A stretch of 64,000 bases of DNA from Gimesia algae (GTDB lineage: Bacteria; Planctomycetota; Planctomycetia; Planctomycetales; Planctomycetaceae). Positions 24,953 through 34,399 of this stretch are shown here, one piece after another. Positions within the stretch are counted from its first letter, which is position 1. Every line of letters starts with the position of its first letter. Under the pieces are notes generated by a model. It was not told the DNA's origin, made no database searches, and worked only from the letters and a program-made list of their open reading frames with translations. The DNA is taken from the NCBI RefSeq assembly GCF_007746795.1, contig NZ_CP036343.1, forward strand, positions 4,439,357 to 4,503,356. The letters are read 5' to 3'. A program made the position numbers and the translations under genes.

Positions 24953-26713
24953 GTGAATACCGAACTTGTTGAATTAGACGAAACGTTTCTGATCAATCTG
25001 TATAACATTCAAGCCAACCAGGCTGACATTCTTCTGGCAGATGATCAGGCGGTCGTTACGATCAGGGATGAAGATCAGGCCCAGATCTCTGTGGAAGACA
25101 TTTCCGTAAATGAAAATGCGGGAACTGCAGTTATCACTGTATCATTGAACGCCCCAGTCGATGCCCCCATCAGTGTAGATTATTCTACGTCTGATCAGAC
25201 CGCAAATAACCCCGCCGACTACCACTCCGCTTCGGGTACTCTGATTTTCAATCCCGGTATCCTGTCGCAGACGATCACAGTTTCAATCGTTGATTCTGAT
25301 TATTTTGAAGTCAATGAAACATTTCAGGTCGATTTATCTAATGTTCAGGACCTGGATCGCAATGTCACTCTTTCAGACGATCAGGCAGTTGTCACAATTC
25401 AAGACAAGGAAATCGGAGCTGCGGACATTCACTTCAGAGTAGTGAACCAACCGACCAGCACCAGTTTGACCGGTGAAGCAGACTCAATTCCTGTCAATCA
25501 AAGTATCATCAGTGAATGGTCTATGTATTGGGTTGAAATCTGGGTCGAGCTCACCAGCCGTATCGAGCAGGGCATATTTTCTGCTCAGGTCGATTTAAGT
25601 TACAACTCTGAATTTACCTCCGCTGCAGAAATTGAACTTGGAGCTGGTTTTACACAGAACCAGGCTGGCATCATCAATGACCCGAACGGAACTGTCACAG
25701 GAATCACAGCAGAAAGCACGTCTGCTGATCTGGGAACAGACAGACCGCTGTTGTTCGCGCGCATTCGTTTCGCACCTGGATCTGAAGATCAGGTTTTTCT
25801 CGATACTGAGTCGCAAATAATTGGCCCCTATGATCTGAACTTTGAACTCTCAAACGCTCAAGTCAGCTTAACTGGTAATACTCCAGTGACAGTCAATGCA
25901 GGATTATCCCCAGGAGCTTCTATCTACGCCAATCCCTTCGATCTGAATGACGATGATGTAATCAATTATCGCGATCTGATCCGCTTTGTTGGTTTGTTCA
26001 ACACGGTACCCAGCCAGTCTGATTCCGATGAAGCCTGGTTCGCTGATTTCAACCAGGATGATCGTATCAACTACCGGGACTTAATCGCACTCATTGGGAA
26101 TTACGGCAAAAGTAAACCAGCCCCGTCTCCGGTCAACTATTCACAAAACTATCCGGATGCATGGAATCATTTACTGCTCGCCAACACTTTAATTACAGCA
26201 CCAGTGACTGCAGATTCAGTTTCGCAGCCCAACGTCGTTTCCACATTTGACAGTGCCGTCTCACTGACAAGCCCCGCACTCTCCAGTGAACAGCAGGAAA
26301 CTCTGAAACACATCGATATTCAGGTCCTCGATCTGGGTGGTGATATACTGGGTCGTGCAGCTGGCAGTACCATTTATATTGACGTTAACGCCGCCGGTTA
26401 TGGCTGGTTTGTCGATTCGACACCTGCCGACTACAGCGAATATTACTGGTCCAGTGAACTGACTCTGATCGCCCTGCCTGACAGCGACGCTGCTGATGGC
26501 ATCGATCTCTGGACCGTCATTCAGCATGAACTCGGTCACCTGCTGGATTACGAACATTCAGAAACCGGACTGATGCAGGAAACCCTCGCCCCTGGAATTC
26601 GTAAACTCCCAGAGTGGGAATTGAATTATGAATATGAAGATGCGATTGACCCTGAAACCATCGACCCCTACTTTTCTACCATACAGGATGGAAACAACCT
26701 GCTTCCGTTTTGA
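24953..26713 (+). pseudogene. C-terminal part of the giant Calx-beta protein: dockerin and metzincin-type protease
   Basis: This frame continues the previous gene. Its GTG at 24953 is internal rather than a true start; reading upstream in the frame reaches the ATTCA duplication. It holds two more Calx-beta repeats, a cohesin-like beta region (about 25430-25900), a dockerin type I pair with two calcium loops (LNDDDVINYRDLIRF and FNQDDRINYRDLIAL, about 25940-26110), and a C-terminal domain with HELGHLLDYEH (about 26524), which fits the zinc-protease HExxHxxxxxH pattern. The dockerin suggests docking to a surface cohesin, outside any classic cellulosome. In the current sequence this part lacks a secretion signal and is probably not made. 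Confidence 0.75.
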
Positions 26714-26753
26714 GCTTTAATCAGAGAATCTTATCAGCTGAATGAAGAGCTTA

Positions 26754-27167
26754 TTACATCGAAGTCATGGCTTCCATCAAATCCACTTCATACCTTGGCG
26801 GAATGGTTATTATGATGGTATTTGAACCATCATCTTCAAACTTGATGGAATTGAGAGGCATATTAACGTCCCCCCGATTACAGAGGATCACATTCTTGTT
26901 TCGGACCTGAAAATAATGTTCTCTTAATCCCCCTTCTTCCTGAATAGTAACGAACACCAGTACGCCATCTTTCAACTCGACTGCCTGTACTTTTTTAAAG
27001 AGTTTTGAACTGGAAAAAGGTTTTTCATTCTGTGGGCTGTTCACTTTTAAGTCAGATATCTGTCCCGAGATGTTTTGACCCGCATCCGGTTCTTCAGACG
27101 CTAGAAAACTACAGAAGCAGCACGCAATAATAATCAGAGAAGATATGGTGGTGATCATTTCTCTCAT
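26754..27167 (-). CDS. Small secreted protein of unknown function
   Basis: 137 aa with a hydrophobic leader (ISSLIIIACCFCSFLA) that may be a signal peptide. The remainder is beta-rich: 'VQAVELKDGVLVFVTIQEEGGL', NKNVILCNRGD and NTIIITIPPRYEVD. No recognised family. It lies between the giant surface gene (convergent) and the kinase gene on the same strand, and could share the kinase transcript. Only 40 bp separate it from the surface gene. Confidence 0.6.
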   Translation of the reverse strand: MREMITTISSLIIIACCFCSFLASEEPDAGQNISGQISDLKVNSPQNEKPFSSSKLFKKVQAVELKDGVLVFVTIQEEGGLREHYFQVRNKNVILCNRGDVNMPLNSIKFEDDGSNTIIITIPPRYEVDLMEAMTSM

Positions 27168-27240
27168 ATTACTTTCTCCATGTGCAGAATGAATTCATGC
27201 TGGTTCAGTAAATGCATTTTCGTATACTCACCCTGGTCAT

Positions 27241-30200
27241 TTAGAAACGGGCCTGATTTTTTCGATTTATTTCGGTAAGAATTGGCTCATTTAATCGCCA
27301 GGTACCCTCTGATTTCCCGGGAACAATCAATGTATCCCAGGTTGGATACTGAACTGTGCTGAATATTTCTTTTAGTGAGGCGTACGGTACGAGTTCAAAA
27401 TGGAAATTCGCTGTCTTGAGCAATTCCGACTCTGCCACATCCGGTTTTCCAGCAGCAAACGCAGCCAGTAACTGTTGCACGACCTTCGCCTGAGACGTGG
27501 AGAGGGTATAAGGCAAATGTATCCCCATCCCCATCCCTGTCTCTTTCCTGGGCCCAGGCCAGCGGAACCTAAAACTATCTCCCTTGGACCAGTCGGGATG
27601 CTGCTCCGCGAGTTTCCGGAAATCATGACGAATCGTTTTCCTGACAATTTCACCAGACTTCACCGTGACCTGCGAATCAACATATTGAACTGGTTGTCCT
27701 TCGATTACCCAACCAGCAGTATTACTGACGACTTTCAGCATGTAGTTGCCGGGAGTCATTTCGAAAATAGATTTGCCCGCCATAGACTTTTTCATCATCC
27801 AGGGTTTCTCTACCGGATTCTGTGGAGCATCCACTAGATTGACCTCTACCTGCAAGCCAGTCTCTTTCGATAGAATGAGTGCCCCCCCTGCTGCTCTCTT
27901 TTTTGCAGGCTGATTACTGACATTTCCAAACGGATTCCCTGTCGATGGCCTATTAATTTGAGGCTCCGCCAGTCGCCAGGCACCTGTTTCTTTCCCAGGG
28001 ACGATCAGTAGATCCCAGGCGGGATGCTGTCCGTCATTAAACACGTCTTTCAGTGATTGCAAAGACTCTGCCTCCTCGCCTGCCGGGACCACTGGCAGGA
28101 GGACCTTCTCAGAGACTTCCGGTTGATTGGTGGCATAGGCCTTGAGCAGTTCCTGCACGACCTTTGCCTGAGGCGCGGTAAGTGTAAATATCTGAGCCCC
28201 CCCCATTTTCCAGTCAGGCCAGCGAAACTTGAACAGCCCTCCTGTGGACCAGTCCGGGGGATTCTCAGCCAGTTTTGCATAGTCCCGTTTAAGCGTGACG
28301 GGAACCACGATCGCCCCCGGCTTCACTTCGACCTCAGCCAGATCATATTTTGGATTTCCTCCCTCAACTTCCCAACCGGCGTTTTTACTGGAAACGCGGA
28401 TGAGATACTTCCCAGCGGGTAGTTCCACCAGCTGTGGCTCCAGAGTAAAGAATCGATCGGCAAAACCGAAGACACCATCTTCCGGGCCCACCTGCATCGG
28501 ATCAACCGGGAAAACGCCGGCCCGCAGACCGGGCTCTTGCCCACTGAGTAAGATCGCCCCAAGCTGATCCTTACCTGTTGCAGATTCCTGTTTATTCAGC
28601 TTATTCTTCTGAACTAAAATACGCGGAGAATAAACCTCCCTCTTCTCACCGGTTTCTGGTGAAATGAGCGTCACTGGTTCCTGGTCATCAATTTCAAAAA
28701 CCTTTTGCTCTCTATTGACATACTCTGCTGGACCAATTTGCCCCATCAACCACGTGAGTGCAAACATGGCCGCCAGCAACGCGGTCACCCAGCCCATGAT
28801 ATTCCAGGGATTATTTTTCGCAACAGAAGCTGCATTCCGTTTAATGAAATACGCGGCGACAAACATTCCGCTGAATACAGCCAGCCTCAATCCCCAGGTA
28901 CTGATCCAGATTTTCTCAAATTCTTGCAGATGAATCCAGATATGTACGTAAATCATCGAAACCAACAGCATGGAGAGGACAAACATGCCCCCCAGGATGA
29001 CCCGCTTATTGGAGCGACGATGCTCGCGAACAAACGGGGCATCGCCGGAGGTGACAGGTGGTTGCTCAAGGTTACCTGCCACCGGAGTATCACGTCGTTT
29101 TAAGTAATGCGCAATGTACAATAAAATGCCAATCGGCCCCAAACATAAACAAGCCAGCAAAAACAGGCCATCCAGAATCTTCTGTGATTTTGATCCCGGT
29201 TTCACAATTTTCTGCGCCCCATATAGCAGTACCAACATTCCTACCGGGCCAAAGATCAGCAGAGAAAGTAATGCCGTTTCCATGATTTTGGACTGCATAT
29301 GCATTCCGGCTGACATTCCAGAGATCCAGATGAACAACGGCAGGAGCATCATAATGCCCCCTACCCAGACAGCGGCCCAGTGATTCCAGCTTCCCCGGGG
29401 TGCTTCCGTGGGAACCGATTTCGTCACAGAATAGGCGGACGTCCCCTGCAATTGATCATTGCGCGATGCAGTTCCCAATGCCCGACTGCGTTCCATCAGA
29501 TACCCTGCTGTCACAAACACTCCCCCCACCAGGGAGAAAATCAAGACCGGCACAAAATACCTTTCTCCCTGAACCAGGAACGCAGGCTGGTAGACTCCTG
29601 TCGTAAACATCCAGTAAAACAAAACCATCATCACCCAGATCACAATTCCGGTCCCCGTCAGAGTACGAGCATCTTTCTGTTTCACTGCCGCGACATATTC
29701 AGCTCCCTGTTTTGAAATATGCTGCCACTGTCCCCAGATAGCGAACCCGGCAACAGCCAGCACGCCCAACACCGAAGCCGCCAGGATCGATGCATGCACC
29801 GATTGAAATTCTGATCCGGGGGGGGCAGAACGGATGACTGCGGTAGTGATAAATGACAACGCCAACGTCATAAACATCGCCAGTATTGACAGAAACCATG
29901 TTAAGAAAGGGAGCGGTTTTTTATCTGCTCGATTCCAATAGACTATTGAGGCTATAGACAAAATAACTATGAGCATGACCGTGAATTTCATAATTTTATT
30001 CATGGTCTCAAAAGTCATACTCGATTCGGGAGTGCTGGGACTGATCATCTTCAATCCGATGATCGTTCCTAATACCAGGCCCATCACAATGGCAATGATG
30101 TAATTTGCCGGTGTTTGCCCTCTTTCCAACACCACAGAGGTCGCAGTCCTGACCGACTCTGTTTGTTTATCCTGCACTTCGACAGGCTCTACTGATTGTT

Positions 30201-31842
30201 GCTGTGACTGCCCCCACTGAGGATAACGTTTACGCAATCCCCCCACAAAATAAATTGTGAACCCAATCGCAAACAGAATATAGAGCAGAACTCTCGGAAA
30301 ATCGGGAATCATCCCCAGATAAAACAGCATCTGCATCACCCACGTTCCGCCAGCTGCTGCAGCGGGCATGAAAAGGGCATCAGACATACGCAATGACAAA
30401 AAAGGTTCAGCCTGACGGTGTTCTGCTTCATAAACAATCAAAGCAATCAAAATCCCCAGGAAGATACTACTTGCTGCAGTCATCAGAAATGAATATGCAG
30501 CATGCGCTTCCGAAAACAAAATCATCCCCGCCAGAAATAATATGGCGTATCCGACTGGCATAAATACCCGCGGATCAGTCTCCATTGTGAATGGATTTTC
30601 TCCCTGTGGATGATCCACAGAAACGGTTCCTGTGTCGGGTGCCATTGTTTCCTGTGGCTGTGGTTGCGGCGGTTTTCTCTCAATCCGTGGTACTGCACCT
30701 GGCTGCTGCACAAGAGCCAGATGTGCCCCCAGCAATTCGGCAACTTCACTCGCAGTCTGTAAACGATCTTCGGGGCGTTTTTCGAGCAGACAGTTGATAA
30801 TTTCGCTCAACCAGGGCGGAATATCTTCGTTGACATCTGCAATCGGGCGCGGAGTATCATCACACACACGACGAACCACCGCAGCCAGGTTACTGGCACG
30901 AAATGGCGAACGTCCCGTACACATTGCATACAGCACAGCCCCCAGGCTGAATAAATCACTCCGCTGGTCAATCCGATCCCCTGTCGCCTGCTCGGGAGAC
31001 ATATATTGGGGAGTGCCTGAGACTTCTCCGGTCTTCGTGATTGTGACATCATCGACGGCCCGGGCCAGTCCGAAATCGGTAATTTTGACCCGCTCGACAC
31101 CGTTTTCCAGAAGAATATTGGCTGGTTTGATATCGCGATGAATCAACCCCTGTTTGTGAGCAGCCGCCAGCCCCTCTGCGATCTGACTGCCAATCCGCAG
31201 GATCTCTGTTACTTTGAGCGACCCCACCTTATCGAGCTTCTCCTGCAGTGACTGGCCGACGACATACTCCATTACGAGGTAAGGCAGTTTGTCTTCATCA
31301 ACGGCATGAATCGTCACAATATGGGGATGGCTCACCGCAGCGGCTGCTTGTGCTTCCCTGATAAACCGTTTCTTCGCATTTGGATTCACCGCCAGTAAAG
31401 GTGACATGACTTTAATAGCCACAATGCGATTCAATTTGGGATCCAGGGCACGAAAGACAATTCCCATGCCCCCCTGTCCGATAATATTGTAGATCTGGTA
31501 TTCACCGAGTGTCCCCAGCAGATTCGGGTCAGCTGAGGGCGTCAGAAATTCCAGACTAAAAGGTTGCACTTCTCCTGAATCGACGGGCGACTTTTCCAGG
31601 AAACTACCGGCATCATCATAAGCCAGCAGCAGCGCTTCGACGCGACGACGTTGTTCCCGATTGTCGCCGCACATCTCTTCCAGAAAAGCGGCCCGCTCTG
31701 CTGGTGTCTTTTTTTCTAACGCGACCAGAAATAAACCTTCGACTGATTGTGGATTTACATTCTCACGCGTCGGTTCAAATTCCGGATTTTCGGATGCAGG
31801 ATCGGACATGATTTCATTTTTCGTCAGGATGGAGGACCCCAT
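27241..31842 (-). CDS. Large membrane Ser/Thr protein kinase (Hanks type)
   Basis: 1533 aa from ATG 31842 (an ATG at 31809 is an alternative). The kinase domain spans about 114-375: IGQGGMGIVF P-loop (121-130), Lys144, HRDIKPAN (235-242) and DFG (256-258), with the APE-like SPEQATGDR region intact. The middle of the protein (about 420-1035) has more than ten hydrophobic helices, unusual for this family, which more often has one. The C-terminus repeats a module twice, each with 'G..ILS...GL.AGV', 'DWS.G..F.FRWP' and 'TLTxxQAKVVQELL.A', probably beta domains. Two kinase-associated features upstream (a Glu/Pro-rich tail and DNREQRRRVEALL) are typical of planctomycete kinases that sit behind an ECF sigma factor gene, as here. 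Confidence 0.88.
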   Translation of the reverse strand: MGSSILTKNEIMSDPASENPEFEPTRENVNPQSVEGLFLVALEKKTPAERAAFLEEMCGDNREQRRRVEALLLAYDDAGSFLEKSPVDSGEVQPFSLEFLTPSADPNLLGTLGEYQIYNIIGQGGMGIVFRALDPKLNRIVAIKVMSPLLAVNPNAKKRFIREAQAAAAVSHPHIVTIHAVDEDKLPYLVMEYVVGQSLQEKLDKVGSLKVTEILRIGSQIAEGLAAAHKQGLIHRDIKPANILLENGVERVKITDFGLARAVDDVTITKTGEVSGTPQYMSPEQATGDRIDQRSDLFSLGAVLYAMCTGRSPFRASNLAAVVRRVCDDTPRPIADVNEDIPPWLSEIINCLLEKRPEDRLQTASEVAELLGAHLALVQQPGAVPRIERKPPQPQPQETMAPDTGTVSVDHPQGENPFTMETDPRVFMPVGYAILFLAGMILFSEAHAAYSFLMTAASSIFLGILIALIVYEAEHRQAEPFLSLRMSDALFMPAAAAGGTWVMQMLFYLGMIPDFPRVLLYILFAIGFTIYFVGGLRKRYPQWGQSQQQSVEPVEVQDKQTESVRTATSVVLERGQTPANYIIAIVMGLVLGTIIGLKMISPSTPESSMTFETMNKIMKFTVMLIVILSIASIVYWNRADKKPLPFLTWFLSILAMFMTLALSFITTAVIRSAPPGSEFQSVHASILAASVLGVLAVAGFAIWGQWQHISKQGAEYVAAVKQKDARTLTGTGIVIWVMMVLFYWMFTTGVYQPAFLVQGERYFVPVLIFSLVGGVFVTAGYLMERSRALGTASRNDQLQGTSAYSVTKSVPTEAPRGSWNHWAAVWVGGIMMLLPLFIWISGMSAGMHMQSKIMETALLSLLIFGPVGMLVLLYGAQKIVKPGSKSQKILDGLFLLACLCLGPIGILLYIAHYLKRRDTPVAGNLEQPPVTSGDAPFVREHRRSNKRVILGGMFVLSMLLVSMIYVHIWIHLQEFEKIWISTWGLRLAVFSGMFVAAYFIKRNAASVAKNNPWNIMGWVTALLAAMFALTWLMGQIGPAEYVNREQKVFEIDDQEPVTLISPETGEKREVYSPRILVQKNKLNKQESATGKDQLGAILLSGQEPGLRAGVFPVDPMQVGPEDGVFGFADRFFTLEPQLVELPAGKYLIRVSSKNAGWEVEGGNPKYDLAEVEVKPGAIVVPVTLKRDYAKLAENPPDWSTGGLFKFRWPDWKMGGAQIFTLTAPQAKVVQELLKAYATNQPEVSEKVLLPVVPAGEEAESLQSLKDVFNDGQHPAWDLLIVPGKETGAWRLAEPQINRPSTGNPFGNVSNQPAKKRAAGGALILSKETGLQVEVNLVDAPQNPVEKPWMMKKSMAGKSIFEMTPGNYMLKVVSNTAGWVIEGQPVQYVDSQVTVKSGEIVRKTIRHDFRKLAEQHPDWSKGDSFRFRWPGPRKETGMGMGIHLPYTLSTSQAKVVQQLLAAFAAGKPDVAESELLKTANFHFELVPYASLKEIFSTVQYPTWDTLIVPGKSEGTWRLNEPILTEINRKNQARF

Positions 31843-31998
31843 CAGGCTCAGAATTGATTACGGAACATTCCTTGTTCCCCCTCTATTGAATCATGCGATT
31901 TTCAGATCTGGCGCGCCTCACTAAATCAGAAATAAAAAGTGTTTCTATCAGAAATGATTTATTGGCGGGCAGGTAGAATTCGCCGTAAACACATACTA

Positions 31999-32571
31999 TC
32001 AAATCGTTTGATCAGTGTCAGACTTTATTTGAGAAAACAGCCACGCACGCGAATAAGCCCAGTATCGCGCTGCAGTCGCGCGTGAAATCCCCAGTACCTC
32101 GGCCGCTTCCTGCTCACTTAAGCCAGCAAAGTAGCGCAGCTTCACCAGTTCTGCTTTTTCCGGACTCTCTTTCGCAAACTGAGTCAACGCCTCATCCAGC
32201 GCCAGCAGGTCGTCAGGACGTTCCAGCGCCGGTGCTGCAATCTCGGGCAGATCGACCCGCGCATGCTCGCCGCCATGTTTCAACCGTTTTTTTCTGCGGG
32301 CGTTTTCAATCAGGATCCGCCTCATAGATTCCGCAGCAGCTGAGAAAAAATGTCCCCGATGATCCCATCGCTGTTCGCTTACATCCCCAACCAGTCTCAA
32401 ATAAGCTTCATGAACCAGTGCCGTCGCCGTCAGTGTCTGTCCCGGCGGTTCGTTTGAAAGCTTATGCCGCGCCAGTCGCTGCAGTTCCGCATACACGATT
32501 GGCAGCAGCTGATCCGTCGCCGCGACATCGCCTGCTTCCAGAGCCTGTAAGATTTGGGTTACATCCTGCAT
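31999..32571 (-). CDS. ECF sigma factor (Sigma70_ECF / TIGR02999 type)
   Basis: 190 aa. The region-2 pattern 'LTATALVHEAYLRLVGD' is preceded by 'LLPIVYAELQRLARHKL', and a region-4 helix-turn-helix 'LSEQEAAEVLGISRATAARYWAYSRAWL' follows. This is the PF07638 family, common in Planctomycetes and typically adjacent to Ser/Thr kinases. The kinase gene is on the same strand 157 bp downstream, so kinase-dependent control of the sigma factor is likely (inference from other planctomycetes, not visible here). No anti-sigma motif next to it. Confidence 0.92.
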   Translation of the reverse strand: MQDVTQILQALEAGDVAATDQLLPIVYAELQRLARHKLSNEPPGQTLTATALVHEAYLRLVGDVSEQRWDHRGHFFSAAAESMRRILIENARRKKRLKHGGEHARVDLPEIAAPALERPDDLLALDEALTQFAKESPEKAELVKLRYFAGLSEQEAAEVLGISRATAARYWAYSRAWLFSQIKSDTDQTI

Positions 32572-32792
32572 GCGTTGAACTCGAGTAATTTAAAAGTTAG
32601 AGACGGGTAAAACAAAATGTTACTGGCCAGTGTAACCTGTGGGACAGCCCATGCAAATCAGAATTACATTTCCCACCAGGCCTGTGATCAGTTAACATGA
32701 GAGCTGATGCGTTGGATGACTGTCTTCGGTCATCTTCTGAATTTTGATTTTCAAACTCAATAGCGACCTTCAATCAGAGAAAGTTCAGAACC

Positions 32793-33554
32793 TTGTACCG
32801 TCCTCAACAGTGTTTTGCCTGGTGCCTGCTGATCAGTGGGCTGGTCATGTTTGGGGGGCAGTCCGTGGCAGCAGCCGAGTGGGGGACATTGTCGGGAAAG
32901 TTCGTCTATACAGGCACTCCTGTCAAACAAACGGATCCCAGAATCCCTGAGGACCAGTCATTGATCATCGGACCACAGGGGGGCATCAAGAATATCTTTG
33001 TGTTTATCAAGGACCGAAGATTCAAACAGGAACTGATTCATCCGGACTATCAGAAGCTGCCGGATCAGGTTGTGATTCAACATCAGGGAGACCACATCGA
33101 ACCGCATGCTGCCGGTCTCTGGCAGCCGCACCAGAAACTGGTGGTCCTGAATAAAACCCCGCATCTGCATCTGACACACTTATTTCCCCTTAAAAATCAC
33201 CTGCCTGATTCGCTTCATGAAATCCCGAATCGTAAGAAACTCATCCAGTTTGAACATGCAGAACTCCTTCCCATGCAAATCAAATGCGATATCCACCCCT
33301 GGGAAAGCAGTTACCTGCTCGTTCAGAATCATCCTTATTTTTCCATCACGGATGAAACCGGCACGTTCCAGATTAAAAACCTGCCTGTCGGGGAATGGGA
33401 GTTTCGTGTCTGGCATGAAAGTGCAGGACATCTGGCGGCCCGGGAAGAATGGCAGCGAGGACGAATCAAAATACAGATCAAACCCGGTAAAAATGATCTG
33501 GGCTTGGTTAAAGTTTCTCCCGAATTATTTGAGAAAAAGACTGTCGGCAAATAA
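32793..33554 (+). CDS. Secreted cupredoxin/carboxypeptidase-regulatory-like protein
   Basis: 253 aa from a TTG start, chosen because AGAGAAAG lies near and the leader (CFAWCLLISGLVMFGGQSVAAAEWG) follows at once. The C-terminal part has IKCDIHPWESSYLLV and 'DETGTFQIKNLPVGEWEFRVWHESAG', which pair a metal-ligand-rich 'CDIHPW' segment with a regulatory beta domain as in planctomycete 'methylamine utilisation' proteins. Histidines are frequent (HLHLTHLF). It probably binds copper outside the cytoplasm. Enzymatic role unknown. Its 3' end is 54 bp before the polysaccharide deacetylase on the same strand. Confidence 0.65.
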   Translation: MYRPQQCFAWCLLISGLVMFGGQSVAAAEWGTLSGKFVYTGTPVKQTDPRIPEDQSLIIGPQGGIKNIFVFIKDRRFKQELIHPDYQKLPDQVVIQHQGDHIEPHAAGLWQPHQKLVVLNKTPHLHLTHLFPLKNHLPDSLHEIPNRKKLIQFEHAELLPMQIKCDIHPWESSYLLVQNHPYFSITDETGTFQIKNLPVGEWEFRVWHESAGHLAAREEWQRGRIKIQIKPGKNDLGLVKVSPELFEKKTVGK

Positions 33555-33608
33555 GAATCAGTGACATCTTCATGTTTCTGTGAATCCTCTTTTATGTAAA
33601 GTTAGCTG

Positions 33609-34394
33609 ATGCGATCATTCCTCTCCCTGCTCTGCCTGACTCTGATCACGCCGGTCGCTCCCGCTGCAGAAAAACCGGCCACAATCAAAAAATCATTTGA
33701 ATCCGGCATTGTTTTGACATTCGACGACCGGTATGTCGACCAGTGGGTCCAGCAGATCCCTCTCTTCAAAAAGTATGACGCGCATGTCACATTCTTTGTC
33801 GATCACTTTTACACACTGAAACCCGCGCAGATTGCCGGATTGAAAAAGCTGCAGAACGCCGGCCATGCCATAGGCAGTCATAGCGTCAATCATATTAAAG
33901 CCGTCGACTATGTCGGTACGAAAGGCATGAAAGCGTATCTGCAGAATGAAATCGATCCTTCCGTCAAACGGCTGACAGAAGCTGGCTTTAAGCCAACAGC
34001 CTTCGCCTATCCCAGCAGTTCCCACAGTGAGGAAATTGATGTAGCGCTACTCAAAACGTTCCGTCACTTAAGGGGAGGAACAGGCCTCACTCCTGGCCAG
34101 CGGATGCGCGATCTGAAAACCATCTTTACTCCCGTCGACCAAATCGCCAGTCGAGGCTGTCTGATCGGAACCGGCATTGATTACGCCGGGACGGATAAAC
34201 GACCTGACTGTCTCACTGAAATTAAAGATGCGATGGACCACGCCAAACAGCGCGGCGAAATCGTGGTGTTTTATGCGCACAACATCAGCGACAAGGGACC
34301 AGGACATCATCTACAGCCGCGGGCACTCGAAGAAATCCTGGCACACGCGCAACAGATCGGACTGCCGACACTGACTTATGATGACCTGCCATAA
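33609..34394 (+). CDS. Secreted polysaccharide deacetylase
   Basis: 261 aa. Signal peptide about 1-20. NodB-homology core: LTFDD (Asp39-Asp40), 'GHAIGSHSVNH' with His91 and His95 as the metal ligands, FAYPSSSH, and a late 'VVFYAHNIS' that supplies the catalytic His region. It should remove N- or O-acetyl groups from glycans using a bound metal ion. It precedes the convergent sulfatase at 34400 with a 5-bp gap and belongs to the glycan-processing neighbourhood. Confidence 0.86.
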   Translation: MRSFLSLLCLTLITPVAPAAEKPATIKKSFESGIVLTFDDRYVDQWVQQIPLFKKYDAHVTFFVDHFYTLKPAQIAGLKKLQNAGHAIGSHSVNHIKAVDYVGTKGMKAYLQNEIDPSVKRLTEAGFKPTAFAYPSSSHSEEIDVALLKTFRHLRGGTGLTPGQRMRDLKTIFTPVDQIASRGCLIGTGIDYAGTDKRPDCLTEIKDAMDHAKQRGEIVVFYAHNISDKGPGHHLQPRALEEILAHAQQIGLPTLTYDDLP

Positions 34395-34399
34395 GCGAC

